Positions 47,673-60,310 of a DNA stretch of 64,000 nt are shown here, piece after piece; within the stretch, counting starts at the first letter, position 1; each line of letters begins with the position of its first letter. The translations under genes and the position numbers were made by a program. The notes beneath the pieces were generated by a model. The model made no database searches and was not told where the DNA came from. It saw nothing but the letters and a program-made list of their open reading frames with translations. The DNA comes from Orthonyx spaldingii (Eukaryota; Chordata; Aves; Passeriformes; Orthonychidae): contig VZTJ01005902.1 of NCBI GenBank assembly GCA_013397795.1, forward strand, positions 1,809,116 to 1,873,115. The letters run 5' to 3'.

Positions 47673-50600
47673 ATGTTTTACTGTGCATTGCCTTCCTGCT
47701 GTGTGATTTCTCTGTTTTAGCTGCAGTGCTGCTGTGGCTGCTATCTGTCTTAATGTAGAGATTCATAGGTTTGACTGATCCTGTATCCAAACCTGCTTCT
47801 GCCCATATTTGATCAGCCACACCTGAGACTGAGATGTGTAAGAGCCCTCGGCAGGCATAATGGCTTCTTAATCAAGCAGATGTATCCAAATAATTTTAAT
47901 ATCCAAATGGTTCCTTCTACATCTAAATGTTTGCTTTAGTGGTGCTCACAGGTTTTGCTAAGCTCTTGCCCTGCAGTCTTAGCTGTTGGCTTCTCCTCTT
48001 GTGTCTTCTGGCACGGGGTGCAATCAGCACCCAAGCTCAGGTCTGGCAGCTTGGGGACTGCCAACATGGGCAGGCCAGATGACTTTCTGCTATCTTTCAC
48101 AACACAAAGGAGTGTTAACATAATACAGATGTCCTCATTATAGGACATTGCTCATAGGTGCTTATTTTAAAAAGTCTTACTGTGTGCTTGAGGGATTTTA
48201 GATCATGGCACTTGTAGTTAAGCTTAGTTCTTGTTTTTAGTATGAAATCTAATGTAATTTCACTCCCTTCATTTGAACAATCCTCCATTCTTTTAAAAAG
48301 TAAATTACAGAATTATGGTGGGCTGACCTAATGAAAAAGAAAAGAAAGGGAAAAAATGTAGAGAAGCCCATGACAATGAGGAAAGATATTATGGTCATGG
48401 GTTGAAAGAGGTAAATTAATTAAGAAATGCTATGGAAAACAAAATCAAGGAAATGTAACAGAAAAACAGGGAGAGGAGGGGAATTATAGCTCAATGAAGA
48501 GCATGTTAAAAAAAAAATCATAATTCTGACATATCTGAAGAAATGAAAACATAGTGATTATTTTTGCTGCATGATAAAAGGAAGCCTTCTTTCAATTTGG
48601 TCTTGCAAAATTAGACTATCAGTGAAGATATTCAGGATGAATTATCTGCTATGTGTTTCAGTATTGACACATCTTCTACATCTTATTTGCAATACATCCA
48701 GTCTAGAATCCAAATAATACCAGAAGACGCTTTCTTAATCCTGATTTATGTTAATTTCCTTAGGAAAAGCTTATTCTTGTCCTTTTCTGAGAACAAAACC
48801 AGAACTACTCACAACCTTAGAGGTAGGACAAGGTAAAATGTGAGCTAAACACCAACAGTCTATGGAGTAAAGGGCACAAACTCTTTTGGTAACTTAATGC
48901 AAAGTCTTAATAAAACACACACACACACACATACTTATTTTATCTACTTGGTAAGTATTACCCAAGGTAGTATTGGCATATCTACCATAGCATAGCAATT
49001 TTTCTGTAAAAATTACTTAAGTAAAATTCCATTTAAGTAACACTGTGTGTGCTGGTGACTGTAGAAGTTACTTCAATACTTTCATTACATGCCATAGCCA
49101 GTTCATTGGATACTGGATATACTTGCAGGAAGGCAAGTGTGACAGGAGTATGCATGGGAGTCCTGTCATGAAGGTTAGGGAAGTTGTACAACTGAAATTA
49201 AAGGCCACTTATTATATTGATTTCCTTATTCATTACTTATTTGAATTAATGTTAGGTTTGTTTCCTTGCACTGGATTAAGGTCTTAGAGAAAAATATGTT
49301 TGTTACTGTGGAAAGAAAGAAAAAAAACCCAATCCAACAATCAAACGTGTTTGTTGCAATGATTTTTTGCTAAATGATGTGAAAGACATAACTCTTTGAA
49401 CTTGTATTTAGCTACAGAGGGTTTACACAGCTTTTAAAGTTTTTTTTTAGTAAACCAGCTCATGCTTCTCCAGCTTCAACACGCACCAATTATTTGTACT
49501 AACTCTATTTTTCCTTTAAACACGAGCTGTGCTCAGAAAAGATTTCCTGTCTAAAAATGGCTTGTTAAAAAAAATAGAAATTCACTGAAATTAATTTTTT
49601 GACATTTCTTTTCCTGATATCTTGCAGAGTATAATATCCATATGTGCTCTTAATACATTTCTGAAACAATTTTTCATGAAATGATGTAGTGTTGTATATT
49701 AATAACTATGTATTTTAAGGAAACAATTGTTATCAGTAAGCGTGTACATTTTTTAGAGAGCATTTTGGTATCTTGGCCTTTATTTAGTTTTGAATTTCCA
49801 AAGACTTTCCATTGAAGTAACATTTACTTTTGAGGTGTGTAATTGGGACTCAGCATGCTCCGTGCTGTACTCTTTGATGTTCACCAGTGCTGTTAAAGAA
49901 ATGAGTTAGAACTGGGAGTCTGGTATCTGCTAGGGCAATTTTTAGACCCACAGGATGAGTGTCTGTTCATTCCTTCTCTTTCTGTATGTATTTGTAGCCC
50001 TTTTCTTTAGGCTTCCTGAACTGTCATGATACAAGAAGAGTCCCAATTAGCCAGATAAGCAAGTCAGGTTTTTCATGGGATTAAAAAGACATAATAAAGG
50101 CAGGCAACTAGTTGGTTAAATTTATACTCAGAGGAACAGTGGTGTTTTTGGTTTGGGGATTTTTGGTTGTTTTTTGGCTTCCCCCCGTCCAACTCATTTT
50201 TGTCTTGTTGCTTAATTCAAAAGAATGTGTCTGATGAGATATCGATAACTCAGGGAATAATACCACATTCTTTTTTCTGCCTCTGGCATAATCATCTGTC
50301 TCTTTAAATTGACATTAGCTGAGGCCACTAAGACCCTCACACCAAAAAACACTTGTGACCCCCTGAACTGCCTTCAAAACTTATTTTATACTTCCTGGTC
50401 TGCTTGTTTTTAATCTGAGGCACAGTATATATTTGGGGCCAATTTCACACGTTATAGCAAATGAGTAGCCTCTATCCCTTCTACTGCCCTCGTTCAAGAT
50501 GCTAGAACAAGCCCTTTTTGGACCACAAATTTTGCTCAGACTAAGTCTTTCATCAGCATAGGAGAAGAAAGTGATGGAGTCCAGAAGCAGTAGTTGACAA

Positions 50601-52253
50601 TGGTTTTCAGTCAGGCTTCTTAGCTGCTGTTTTCAGTCTGAAAGAGGTTTCTTAGATTGTTTTCCTGTATTGAGTTCTTGTTTGTTATCTCATCCCAAGA
50701 TTGTCTACCATATAGCTTGAACTATTCTTCAAGGGAATCATCTGGTTTTGTCTCACTTAGCTTCTATTTAGGACTACTGTGCATCATAAGTTATCCCAGA
50801 AGATCTACATTCTTCCTCTGCAAAACATGTGCCTTTGCTCCTGCATCAAAATCACAGGTCTGGGGCCCCTGAGAAGTACATCTTTTCAGAATACTCAGAA
50901 AACAACGGGGGAAACTGCAGACGAAGATCACCTTATCCATCTGTTTCACACAGCTGTTCTCACAAGGAATGGAGGCCCAATACAATAGGAACACAGAAGT
51001 GGACTTGCCAAGATGTCCCTAGGAGATTCTTCAGGAAGCAACTTATCTAGAGAGTGCTGTTTCCCGGAGTAAAGTTGCAATCACACATTAAATGGGAGAT
51101 GGCCATCATTGAGGTGGGGTTGCCATGCCTATGCTTGAGCAGAAAAAGAAAACACAGCTCGTCTAATCTTTTTCCCATGATAACTTAGCTAATCTAATTA
51201 AGATAGTCTCTCCATCACTATAAACAGTTATTTCAGTTCAAGGAGCAAAGATACTTTATATCCTTATCCTTTGAAATGATGGTATACTTGCACACTGGCA
51301 CATGTGAATCTTAGCAGTTAAATATGGTCGTTGCTGAGTTTATAAAACAATGCAGAGATGCTGGTAATCAGCAAGGAACAGAAAGTCTCCCATGTAATAT
51401 TCACAGCCCACTGGTCAGTGATGTCCCCATGCAAAGCTTTCTGGGAGACCTGCTTACACAAGGGAGTAGATTCAAATTGGTATACTCTGCTTATACTTTT
51501 CTGCACATTCACGTGGTGTCTCTGAACATGTCTTTGCACCCTTGTTCTTTCCAAGCAGTGAACACATACTCACCACTCACAATCTTCAGTAAAGGGGAAG
51601 CACCTACTCTTCTCTTGGTCATCACAAGGATTGTTTTCCATGGACAAAATTATCCAAAAGAAAATGGTTAGAGAGAAATGGCACCTGATAGGTAGATCTG
51701 TTCTTTCTGGCCTCCTATACCTTATAATTTATTTTGAATTTTACATATAGAAATCAATTTATATAGTATTTGTCACAATGTTCTGTATAACAGTGTTGTA
51801 TCAGTTCTATTATACAGGTTATAACTTTTGCCATGGTGTCATGCATTTTAGATGAAATAATCTACTGGAGTGTACTGGCTGCAGTGTGTAGGGACAATCC
51901 CTCAGCACATAAAATCTGAAAGGAGTTTCCGTTTTTATAAAGGGGGTGTTAAATGGCCATAACTTTCTAAAATGTTCTGCATTTTTGGTGGTAGGTGTGA
52001 CCTGCCCAGCTGGTGATATTTTTTAAAATTTGAACAAAGTCAGCTTGGATCCTAGTTGATAAAATATAAGTAAAAACATACTTCCTGCTTCTTTAAAAAA
52101 TGAAACTTTTGGTAAAAATAGAAATTCAGCTGATGTGATTTGGGTATGAAAGCTGTGTTTGGAAAGGAAATAGTCTTCACCAAGGAGTGTGAACAGTCTC
52201 ATTCCAAAGGAAATGGTTTTGATTTGTCTGAGGTTTTTAAAAAATGTTCAGAA
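47673..52253. other. Non-coding sequence, no gene recognised
   Basis: An (AC)8 microsatellite lies at 48,915-48,931. Overlapping frames of 67-73 codons around 50,780-51,050 and a 115-codon frame at 51,324-51,671 (faced by a minus-strand frame) carry no recognisable domain. No transposon was identified. Confidence 0.6.
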
Positions 52254-52318
52254 CCTGATCTGAAGCCCATTGACGTCAAAGGAAAGATTCACAGTGCCTT
52301 CAATGGGCTTAGGATCAA
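52254..52318. repeat. Palindromic interspersed repeat, copy B
   Basis: The left end CCTGATCTGAAGCCCATTGA mirrors the right end TCAATGGGCTTAGGATCAAG, with about 16 of 20 positions pairing. It matches copy A at 40,881-40,950 in order and wording. It sits inside an 80-codon frame that is therefore not a gene. It looks like a short non-autonomous DNA transposon of great age, family not named. Confidence 0.65.
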
Positions 52319-54774
52319 GTGTGAACTGAGCATGGGCAGCTGTTTGAGGACTTTACATCACCACCATCAATTTAGCATCTGATTCTTAGAATGTGTTTTG
52401 ACTTGGCCTCTGGCTTTGGACTAGTGGGTATAATTGCATCTCCAAAAGTAACTGCAGGTATAAATCTGTGATTAATTCTTTTTCTACCTAGATCAAAAGT
52501 TCGATCTCAAAATGAAGCCTTGGTGATGAATTCTGTTGTGCAGACAGCAGAAAATGGGACTTAGGGGTTGTTTCAGGCTGTTATTGGTGCCCTGGGTAAT
52601 TCCACATTATTAATTTCCATAGGAACCGCTGGTCCATGAGCCACCTCAGATCTCATTTGGGCAAAAGCTTTGACAAGTCAAGGGATGCTGAACTGGACAT
52701 GAAGTTGCTGCATTCTGTAGTTGATGAGTTTGTTCAGATGAGCTGAAGGCAGAACATTCTCACAGGATGAATGAAGGATGTTACATTTCAGATGACTATT
52801 TATGAACATTTGACATAGTAGCTGGGATAAATATAGGTGCTTTCTACTGATAAAATAAAGACAGATATAAACACATACTTTTATTGCCTATAAATGAGTA
52901 CTTAATTCTCAGTCTAACATCACATCAGTGTAAATTAATAAAATTACAGATATGCTCTGCTGGCCAAATGTGAGTAGAAGTGACTGCAGAAATATCTGTA
53001 AATGTTTTTCATGTGCAGAGCGTTAAAATACTGGAATCTCCACCTGGGATAAAGCTGTGTCTTCAAGTGCAGGAATTTCCAAAGAAAAGAGATGTGAAGT
53101 GGCTGGGAGAGGACAGACAGACAGGGAAGAGACTGTTGACTGAGATCCAGGATGAATTTTTCCACACTATAATGTGGTGTGGGGGTGAAAGTCAACTGCC
53201 CTAACTTTGATCAGCCGGTTAGCTGCTCTATTTGACTTGTGAGGCTGGGTGCTGGAATGAGAATGAGGTAAGTCAAGAAACCAAGATTTTCTCCACAACA
53301 GAAAAATGCATAACATAAGAAAGACATAGAAAAAAAAAATCTTCCTTACATCTCATTGTGATTATTACTTTATTTTTCAATTGACTGTCTAAGCTATTTA
53401 GCTTCCTTTAAAATCTCTACAGTGCATTGGCACCAACAATAACCACACTTAACTGGATGCTGGAAAAAATGTGCTAAAGTTCTCTTAAGCAAAATAAATG
53501 TTATCCAACTGACCAGCAAGACAAAAAGAAAATTTTCACTTATTTCCAATTAAGCTTTGATGCATTAAAAGAGCAGCTAAAATCCTGAATAAATTACCAG
53601 TGATGTTGAAGCATAAAATTTATATAATTAAATAGTACCTCATTCTGAGACTATTAATGATTTAAGTTATTTGGATTTCTAGTACTGAAATATGGGACTG
53701 AACTGAGGATAAAAAAATGTATCTGGTGAGTACTACAGATCTAAGCTATGAAAAGTTGCTAAGCATATATTTCTTACATTGTTCTACATGCCAATCGCAT
53801 TGTTCAAATAAATACTTCTTGAAAGGCTTACTTTTATAACATTTTCTTAATCCTGCCTGCTTATTTTGTTTTACTTTATACAAATGTAAAATCTCTACAA
53901 AGGACCCTGGTTCCGCACTTTTTCAAGATCAAATATATATAACTAAATGTTGTTTCTTCTATAGTAACAGTGAACAGCTTATGAAACAAACACCTGCTGG
54001 TAAGAAAAGAACCCTCACAAGCTGAATTTTAAAGAAAATTCATTCTATTCTTTGTTTTCACCAGCTCTTAACAATTGACCTGCTTTCTCTTGGGACCAAT
54101 AATGACAATGACTTACCAAGAATTTTCTTCATGATTTTAAAATTTTCCTTTTAGACATTCTTTGGTAACAGTTTCCTCTAAGTGGATGCAATCTACAGAT
54201 CTGTTTTGAATTGCGGACTGAGAGTGATACTGTTTTCAGGTTGCATATGAAGATAGTCTAAAGCACTATGTGTAGTCACATTTTGCTGTACAGTTATGCA
54301 GATTTATGTCACAAGTCCTATTTAAACTACATCATATAATGTACAGTTGTTCCAGGTCCAATAACCAATTTAAAATTGAAAGTTAATACATTACATTAAT
54401 AATATCATACTGCCTATGGGATCATTTGTCAGTGTTACCACAAAAGACTGATGATTTGATAACTGAAGAGTATTTATTATAGAGGTAATTTGTACTATTA
54501 TACTATAAATAAGAATGTCTTGGCATTTCTATAATAAATCCTATTTTCAGTGGTCTATTACTTGGTTACAAAAAAATCACCCTGGGCTGAATTAGATCTA
54601 TTGGATGTACAATAGCAATAATATATTACCAAAATGTACATTTAAACCAGGGAGTAATATGGCCTTGAAAAACCCTTAAATATGTATTAAATTGATCACA
54701 GATATTATTTACATAAAGATTGGAATAAATCTTTTGGCTACCGTCAATATTTTAAACCAAAGGTCTGTAGGTAT
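52319..54774. other. Non-coding AT-rich sequence, no gene recognised
   Basis: No exon, RNA gene or identifiable transposon. Opposed frames of 83 and 74 codons at 52,944-53,204 cancel each other as coding evidence. Confidence 0.65.
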
Positions 54775-54832
54775 GATGCTGATCTTATTTGCACAGGAGT
54801 AAATCATATCTAAAACCACACTGGTGTCAAGA
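54775..54832. repeat. Old amniote interspersed repeat, family not named
   Basis: GCTGATCTTATTTGCACAGG, then AGTAAATCAT and further on CACTGGTGTCAAG, follow the order of an old reptile repeat reading roughly 'CTGATCTCATTTGCACCAGTGTAAATCAGGAGTAA'. Recognised by wording only. Confidence 0.5.
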
Positions 54833-55039
54833 GACCTGCCCCAAGGAAAAATGATCCCTGATGAAAAATATGAAGGAGAAGAAAATCAGACACTGGATAT
54901 GGAATTATTCAAAATTAGCTATATAGGATGGGCTTAGATAAAATGTAAGAAGCTGTCAAACATCATACATGCTGTCAGACTTTTAAAAGACCTGACACTG
55001 AGTAAAAAGAGAATCTGGGGAATGACACCTGGCAATTTC

Positions 55040-55330
55040 TGTTTATTCTAGGCCAGGTTGTATCCAGCCCGAATAGTTATCAGCAATGCAAAGGGTGGAA
55101 GCACTGCCTTTCCCTTGGCATGCAGGAATTGGACACAGGGGCCAGAACTGTCTTCTCCAAATGCCCCCTGATGTGAACCCCAGCAAAGTGGGTGAAGGGT
55201 GTGGGAAGGAGATGGGCCCACAGAGGTGCTGAGCAGCATCAATGCAGGTGGTGCACAGCATGTGCATTTTACTCACATGCTGTGCTGCACTGGAGGCACT
55301 GTGCCTCTCCAAGGTATAATCCCTTCCAGA
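55040..55330. other. GC-richer block with inverted repeats
   Basis: About 290 bases richer in G+C than their surroundings, open in two overlapping minus-strand frames (104 and 64 codons) with no known domain. The block contains the hairpin at 55,248-55,290 and, just after it, the quasi-palindrome GAGGCACTGTGCCTC (55,293-55,307). Origin unknown. Confidence 0.4.
55248..55290. repeat. 12-bp perfect hairpin with outer pairs
   Basis: GCACAGCATGTG (55,253-55,264) pairs with CACATGCTGTGC (55,274-55,285) around a nine-base loop. After a two-by-two mismatch, GTG (55,248-55,250) pairs with CAC (55,288-55,290). Somewhat longer than chance would commonly give in 64 kb. Confidence 0.8.
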
Positions 55331-55486
55331 GTTCTCCTCAGAGTGGTACCAATCCACATCACCCTTTAATTAACACTGTGCCTAGGAGGCACAACTGAGC
55401 CTTTAGTATAGCCACAGGCTTTACATACACCTTAACTTGCAAATTGCAGATAAAAGTAGTTAATTTAAGTATAAACTGCCTCTTTC

Positions 55487-55611
55487 TTTTTTTTTTTCTT
55501 TACGAAAACCTTGATTTACACATGGAAGAGAAAGTAATTACTTTTAACAGATGTCACAGCTCTTAAAGAATATTTGATAATAATTAATCACTAAGAAAAA
55601 AAAAAAAAAAA
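55487..55611. repeat. Opposed T and A homopolymers
   Basis: T11 at 55,487-55,497 and A16 at 55,596-55,611 face each other across about 98 bases, each embedded in CTTT/AAAG-like context (TTTCTTTT... and ...AAAAGAAAA). They could pair as a weak inverted repeat, or be two independent homopolymers. Confidence 0.6.
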
Positions 55612-56511
55612 GAAAATTCAATTCACTTCAGAGCTACAGTCAAAACCCCAACCTCTGAAAGGAAATTTTACTCTGTTCTGTTCTACTCAATTATATCCTA
55701 GTCTGTTCTTTCCCAGATTTTACACTACACATACAATTTTAACATTGAAACATCTTTCCAGAATGCTACATTCAACAATATGATTGCATTCCATCATCTG
55801 TTCCATCAACTGTATTCCATGAAGTCAATCAGGCCTGTGACATCTCAGTGTCATGCAGGACTGCCAGGCATCTTTCACATTTCTCTAGCCACTGGATATT
55901 TTTTTTACATAGACTTCATCAGAGTTTATTCTCATCATAGCGTTGAGAAAGTGAATGCTAAGTGAATCTAATCTTGATGTGCCTCTACCCCTCCCTCCAC
56001 CATCAGCATGTCAGAGCACTGGGCTTCTGCATTTATAAATGGCATTTACCCTCCTATCTATCCATTTTTCTTAACTACTCTCTCAGTAGAGTGCAGAGAA
56101 GTGGAATCAGGATGCTCGCAAGACCTTTGCTTGAATACCCAGCTTATGATTGTAGACAGACCCAGGGCATAAGTGACATTTTTATGCTCTGTCAGTACAT
56201 ATCATGTGTGCCTACACCAAACAGTATGGTATTTCCATGAGTTTGAGATTTGCCCAGAATTTTTATTCTTCTATGTTTTCTTCTCTTTTAACTAACAGCT
56301 GTTAGCAAGTTCTGGTTTAAATGGGATTGTGGACTGAAACACAAAATGTTTTACTCTGCTATTCAGTGTTTTGCATCTTTTTAAACACATATATCCAAAG
56401 AAGAAAATGGTTTGTTTTGGAGTCCACGTCAAAAGAATGCTAGAAGTCATCAAAGAAAGCATAGAGTAGAGCATATGCTGTTCTAAGAAGGGCTTCAATC
56501 CTCTAAAAATT
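55612..56511. other. Non-coding sequence, no gene recognised
   Basis: No exon or transposon recognised. A TTCTGTTC-type repeat around 55,670-55,710 is the only low-complexity patch. Confidence 0.6.
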
Positions 56512-56590
56512 AGGGGCCAGATTCTGCTCTCACTGGTATCAGTGGGAACATTTCCACTGACTCCAGAATATGAACAATCAGATCCTGTGA
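56512..56590. repeat. Old amniote interspersed repeat, family not named
   Basis: GGGGCCAGATTCTGCTCTCA, then CACTGGTATCAGTGGGAAC and TTTCCACTGACTCCAG, follow an old reptile repeat with wording 'GCCAGATTCTG...CAGTGG...CCACTGA'. The centre CAGTGGGAA-CAT-TTCCACTG is itself a near-palindrome. Recognised by eye. Confidence 0.6.
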
Positions 56591-59500
56591 TATTAAAACA
56601 GAGATAGATATTGCTAGGGGAAATGTACAGGATATTTTTACTCAATATTAAAATATAAATGCATACAACATAAGCCTAAAGGACAGGTTTTACTGGTTTT
56701 ACTGAGAAGAGAATAATGAATGAACGAGAATTTGCAAAGATCATACCATTAGCTTTTTCTGAGCATCAGGATGCATTTTGCTCCTTTGCTTTTATCACAG
56801 GAAGGTTTCTATTGTAATGTTACTGTTACAGATACTCAAGTTACCTGGAATTTCTGAACTCCATTCATGTATGGAGTTTTGCTAAGTGCTAGCTGGTTTT
56901 GCTGTTGATTATGGCTTGTTTATTATAAACTACTGTATAATAGAAGAGGTGCTTCAGTCAAAAGTAGTGGAGAGGTGTGGGGTTGGGGATGATAGCTCAG
57001 AGCTTTCTCATTCAAATCATGATGTCAGCAAAGCAAGTGAGCGGCCATTTCTCTCCCTCAGTAGGACCAGGCAATGAGTCTTGTCTCTCTCTCTGAAGTT
57101 AACACAAGTTCACAGTCACTCTTCAGTGTGCAAGAAATCATACGTAAGCACAACTTGGGTCACTACAAACATCCCGAGCTGGGACAGAGCATTCAGGCTG
57201 TTGACCTGTTTCTCTGTACAGTGCACAGTTCCTGATTTTTTTTCCACAGCAACAACAGACAAACCTGTAAGTTCAGAACATAGTTCCAGTCTGCCTCCAC
57301 ATAATTTACTTCAATGGGTTTTCTAATGCAAAAAGTAATCTAGCTTTAAAAAAGTTCCTTGCAGCAGGTAATGATACCATTGGATAGCCAAACCATGTTT
57401 TCCTTCCTATAACAGCCTACCCAAAAGGCCAGTCATGGTATCAGTCCAAACAGTCGTCAGCATCCAGGAAAAACTTGTCCTTTGCCTCTCAGGAGGCATT
57501 CTCTCTCAGGATATATCAGAATCAGCAGTCACACTCTTCCTGCAAATACTTGTGATGGTCTAAAGTACAGGTTGTCCCACCCTAATGAAAGGGAAGCTCA
57601 AGGTGAACTTGTATCTAATAGGGCTGCAAGTTACTGCATCGTTTCTTGAGGGTAGCCCATGGAGTTGAATCGGTCATTAATAGCTTAGAAACCACAACCA
57701 AGCAAACAAAGACTAAATGAGCATAAGAACAAAGAACAGAAAAATGTGCTATTGGAAGCAGGACTTCGTGAAGTTCATGGGCCACTGATTTGATACATTT
57801 TCCATCTCTGGTCCCAAATGACTCGCTAAGAGTGTTCAAAACCATGGTAGTCACACATTTGTTCAAAACTGGGTACAAAAAATGAAATCAGATGATTTCA
57901 CTGATGCCCCTGACTAGGGAGATTCAATGTGTTTGTGAGGGGAACGTTTCAGTCTTCCATCCAAAAAAGAAATTATCTCACATGGTATGCCTGATAATTT
58001 AGGGTCTTCTCAGGTTTTTGAATTGTGCTACTGTATGTAGCTGAAAATTGTTTGATAAGCATCACTAAGTGGCCTGGCTCTAAACCAAGCCTGTCATCTA
58101 GTGGAGTGCTATGCTATTCCAACTTTAATCTAGATAACTGGCATACATAAAATAAGGAAGCACAAATGTGGCACAGCTGCAGCTAGTCTGGCGGAGCTAA
58201 AATGCTTATCAGTGTTTTATGCCTGTAATATAAGACTACGTACTGGTGGGAGAATCCTATGTGCAAAAGAGTAACAATCAGATTGCTTTGATATAATTGA
58301 TTCTAAAAATGTTGGCGATTTAGAATTTATGGTGCCATCAGTTTACAGTAAAATGCTTCTTATGTTATGACTTCAGTAGACATTAAAAATGCTGCAGAAC
58401 TATGGCCAAACTTCACAAGTTACTGCCCAACATTTGCAACAAGCAAGGTTTTCAGTAGAGAATAGGTTAATGATCAACAGCCTGAAGCAAGGCCTGTGAC
58501 ATAACTTAGAGTAGTTTGCTAAGCAATCCATGTACCCTTTCTGAATATTGTATCTGAATGTGCCAGGAAAACACAGTGTATGAATTAAATTTACTAAATG
58601 AGAGTCGATGTAGTAAATTAAATAAATAGTGCATGATCCAAGTGCTTTTGTCAATAGTGCATTGATTATAATGCCACATACTGTACTAAAAATCTAATAA
58701 ATACAGAAAGTCAGCTGGATAACTAGAGCATAAGTATGTTAAGTTCTGGCACTTGAGGCAGATATAAGCAACCTTATTTGTGCTTTAGGAGTAAAGAAAA
58801 AAACCCCACTATCACTTACCCTACATTTCAAAACAGGAAACAGGTGCTCAGAAAAGAAATAGCTATCTGCCCTTTAATTTTGGACCTTGAGACAATACAG
58901 GGAAAAATCAATTCTGGTAGTAGAAGAGACAGATGAACAGAAATTGTAAACCAGAAATTATTTGCTCAACCAAGCTGTATTGTACACCTGAACCTGTTAC
59001 TAGGTCCATACTATGGGCATATTATATACTTCGTGTCTTAAGAAGTATCTCTACAAAGGTGTAACATGCTGTAGTGATTGCAATACTGCTCAGAAAAATC
59101 TGAAATAGCTACCTGATTTAACAGCATGTCACTGGGATGCTAAAAATTCATGGCTTTGGCTCCTTGCTTTGCACCAAACTAAAGAATATTGTACGCAGCT
59201 GAGTAAATACCTATGCACAGGCTTGCTCTTCGGGGACAGTAACGTCCTGTCATCCATGAAATGCTTGTAGAGGTTTTGTGAGACTAATGGTCCAACCTGG
59301 AGGCTGATAGAACTCCTACAGCTCACACCAGACTGCACACAACTGCTCCGGCTGGGTAGACCTGGTACCACCAGCAGATGAGCAGGAATTTTCTCTGCCT
59401 ATGCAAATCAAAGCCGCATCATTTACTCAAAATACTAATAGCTGTCACAAAGCTGTGAGCTAGCGAAGACAAAACAAGGCACAAATTTTGAGGGTGGCTG

Positions 59501-59905
59501 CCAGCAATGACAGCAGATTCCAGAGCTGGAGGTCATATAACTGGCTTGATTTTGAAAAGACTGTAACTTTACACAGCAATTCTCCTGGATTTTTCTTGGC
59601 TGTTAGGCACTGTCACCAGATATATTAAAAACGGCCATGTTTGGGTTTTTTTCAGTGGGTCTCCAAGATAGCCTTCATAAAAACTTGTATGTTTTCAAAC
59701 TACATCAGGATTTTAGGGCTCAGTTGATAAGTATTTGTGACTAATCTGATTTAGGGGACGATGACATGCAATTAGGGTGATGATCAGCTTGCAATTTGTG
59801 ACTGCTAAGTCTCTACAAATATGGTTTTCTCATTTTTATGACCTGATCACATCCCTCCCCCAAAATATAGTCCAAGAAGCTTCAGACCCAATTATTCACA
59901 CGAGT
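56591..59905. other. Non-coding sequence, no gene recognised
   Basis: AT-rich and unique-looking. A tRNA box-A-like TAGCTCAGAGC at about 56,990 lacks a properly spaced box B and a cloverleaf. Frames are at most 87 codons. Confidence 0.6.
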
Positions 59906-59999
59906 CTGATCCAGAAAAGTAAACATTTGAGAAAGGGTGAAATTTTAAGCATTTGGGTAGTTCTACCAGCTTCAACCTACTCATGTTATGCTGGATCAG
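59906..59999. repeat. Possible old repeat with CTGATCCAG inverted ends
   Basis: CTGATCCAG at 59,906-59,914 is mirrored by CTGGATCAG at 59,991-59,999, a perfect 9-bp inverted pair bounding 94 bases. The ends resemble those of the palindromic repeat at 52,254-52,318 (CCTGATC ... GGATCA). The interior is too diverged to align. Confidence 0.35.
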
Positions 60000-60085
60000 T
60001 CTCAGACTAGAGCGAGATATCTGTGAGAATGTAACTACCCAGTATTCTGCATATATCCTCCAGTTTGGCTGTGCAGTTGTTTCTT

Positions 60086-60310
60086 TTGCAATGGAGTGTA
60101 GTGAGTTGAGCATCTGTTTGGAAGCTTGGATGCTAGCGTAGAAGAGTAGCGTTTTCCCTCGGATAGATATATGTAGTAAATTGATGGTGGGTATTTCAAA
60201 AGGTAGAGCGTTGTTGTTTGGTAGTATGTATGTTTGTTCAGAAAGGATGCAGTCTCTCTCTCGAATGAGAGACATGGCATGGACTTTGGTGAATGTGTCT
60301 CTGTTCACGC
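60086..60310. other. Strand-asymmetric, CpG-bearing segment of unknown origin
   Basis: The plus strand is rich in G and T and poor in C over much of this stretch, and it holds about six CpG in 200 bases, more than its AT-rich neighbours. The minus strand carries the longest open frame of the window (138 codons, 59,892-60,308). Its translation matches no family I know. A nuclear copy of mitochondrial DNA or an old transposon would explain the skew, but I could not match either. Confidence 0.35.

Noticed and set aside
56985..57030. tRNA box-A-like TAGCTCAGAGC followed by ATTCAAATC
   Set aside because: Spacing to the box-B-like part is too short and no acceptor stem or cloverleaf can be drawn.
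60086..60310. Nuclear mitochondrial insertion
   Set aside because: The strand bias is suggestive, but neither the DNA nor its translation with the vertebrate mitochondrial code matched any mitochondrial gene I could recall, so it is kept only as an open question.
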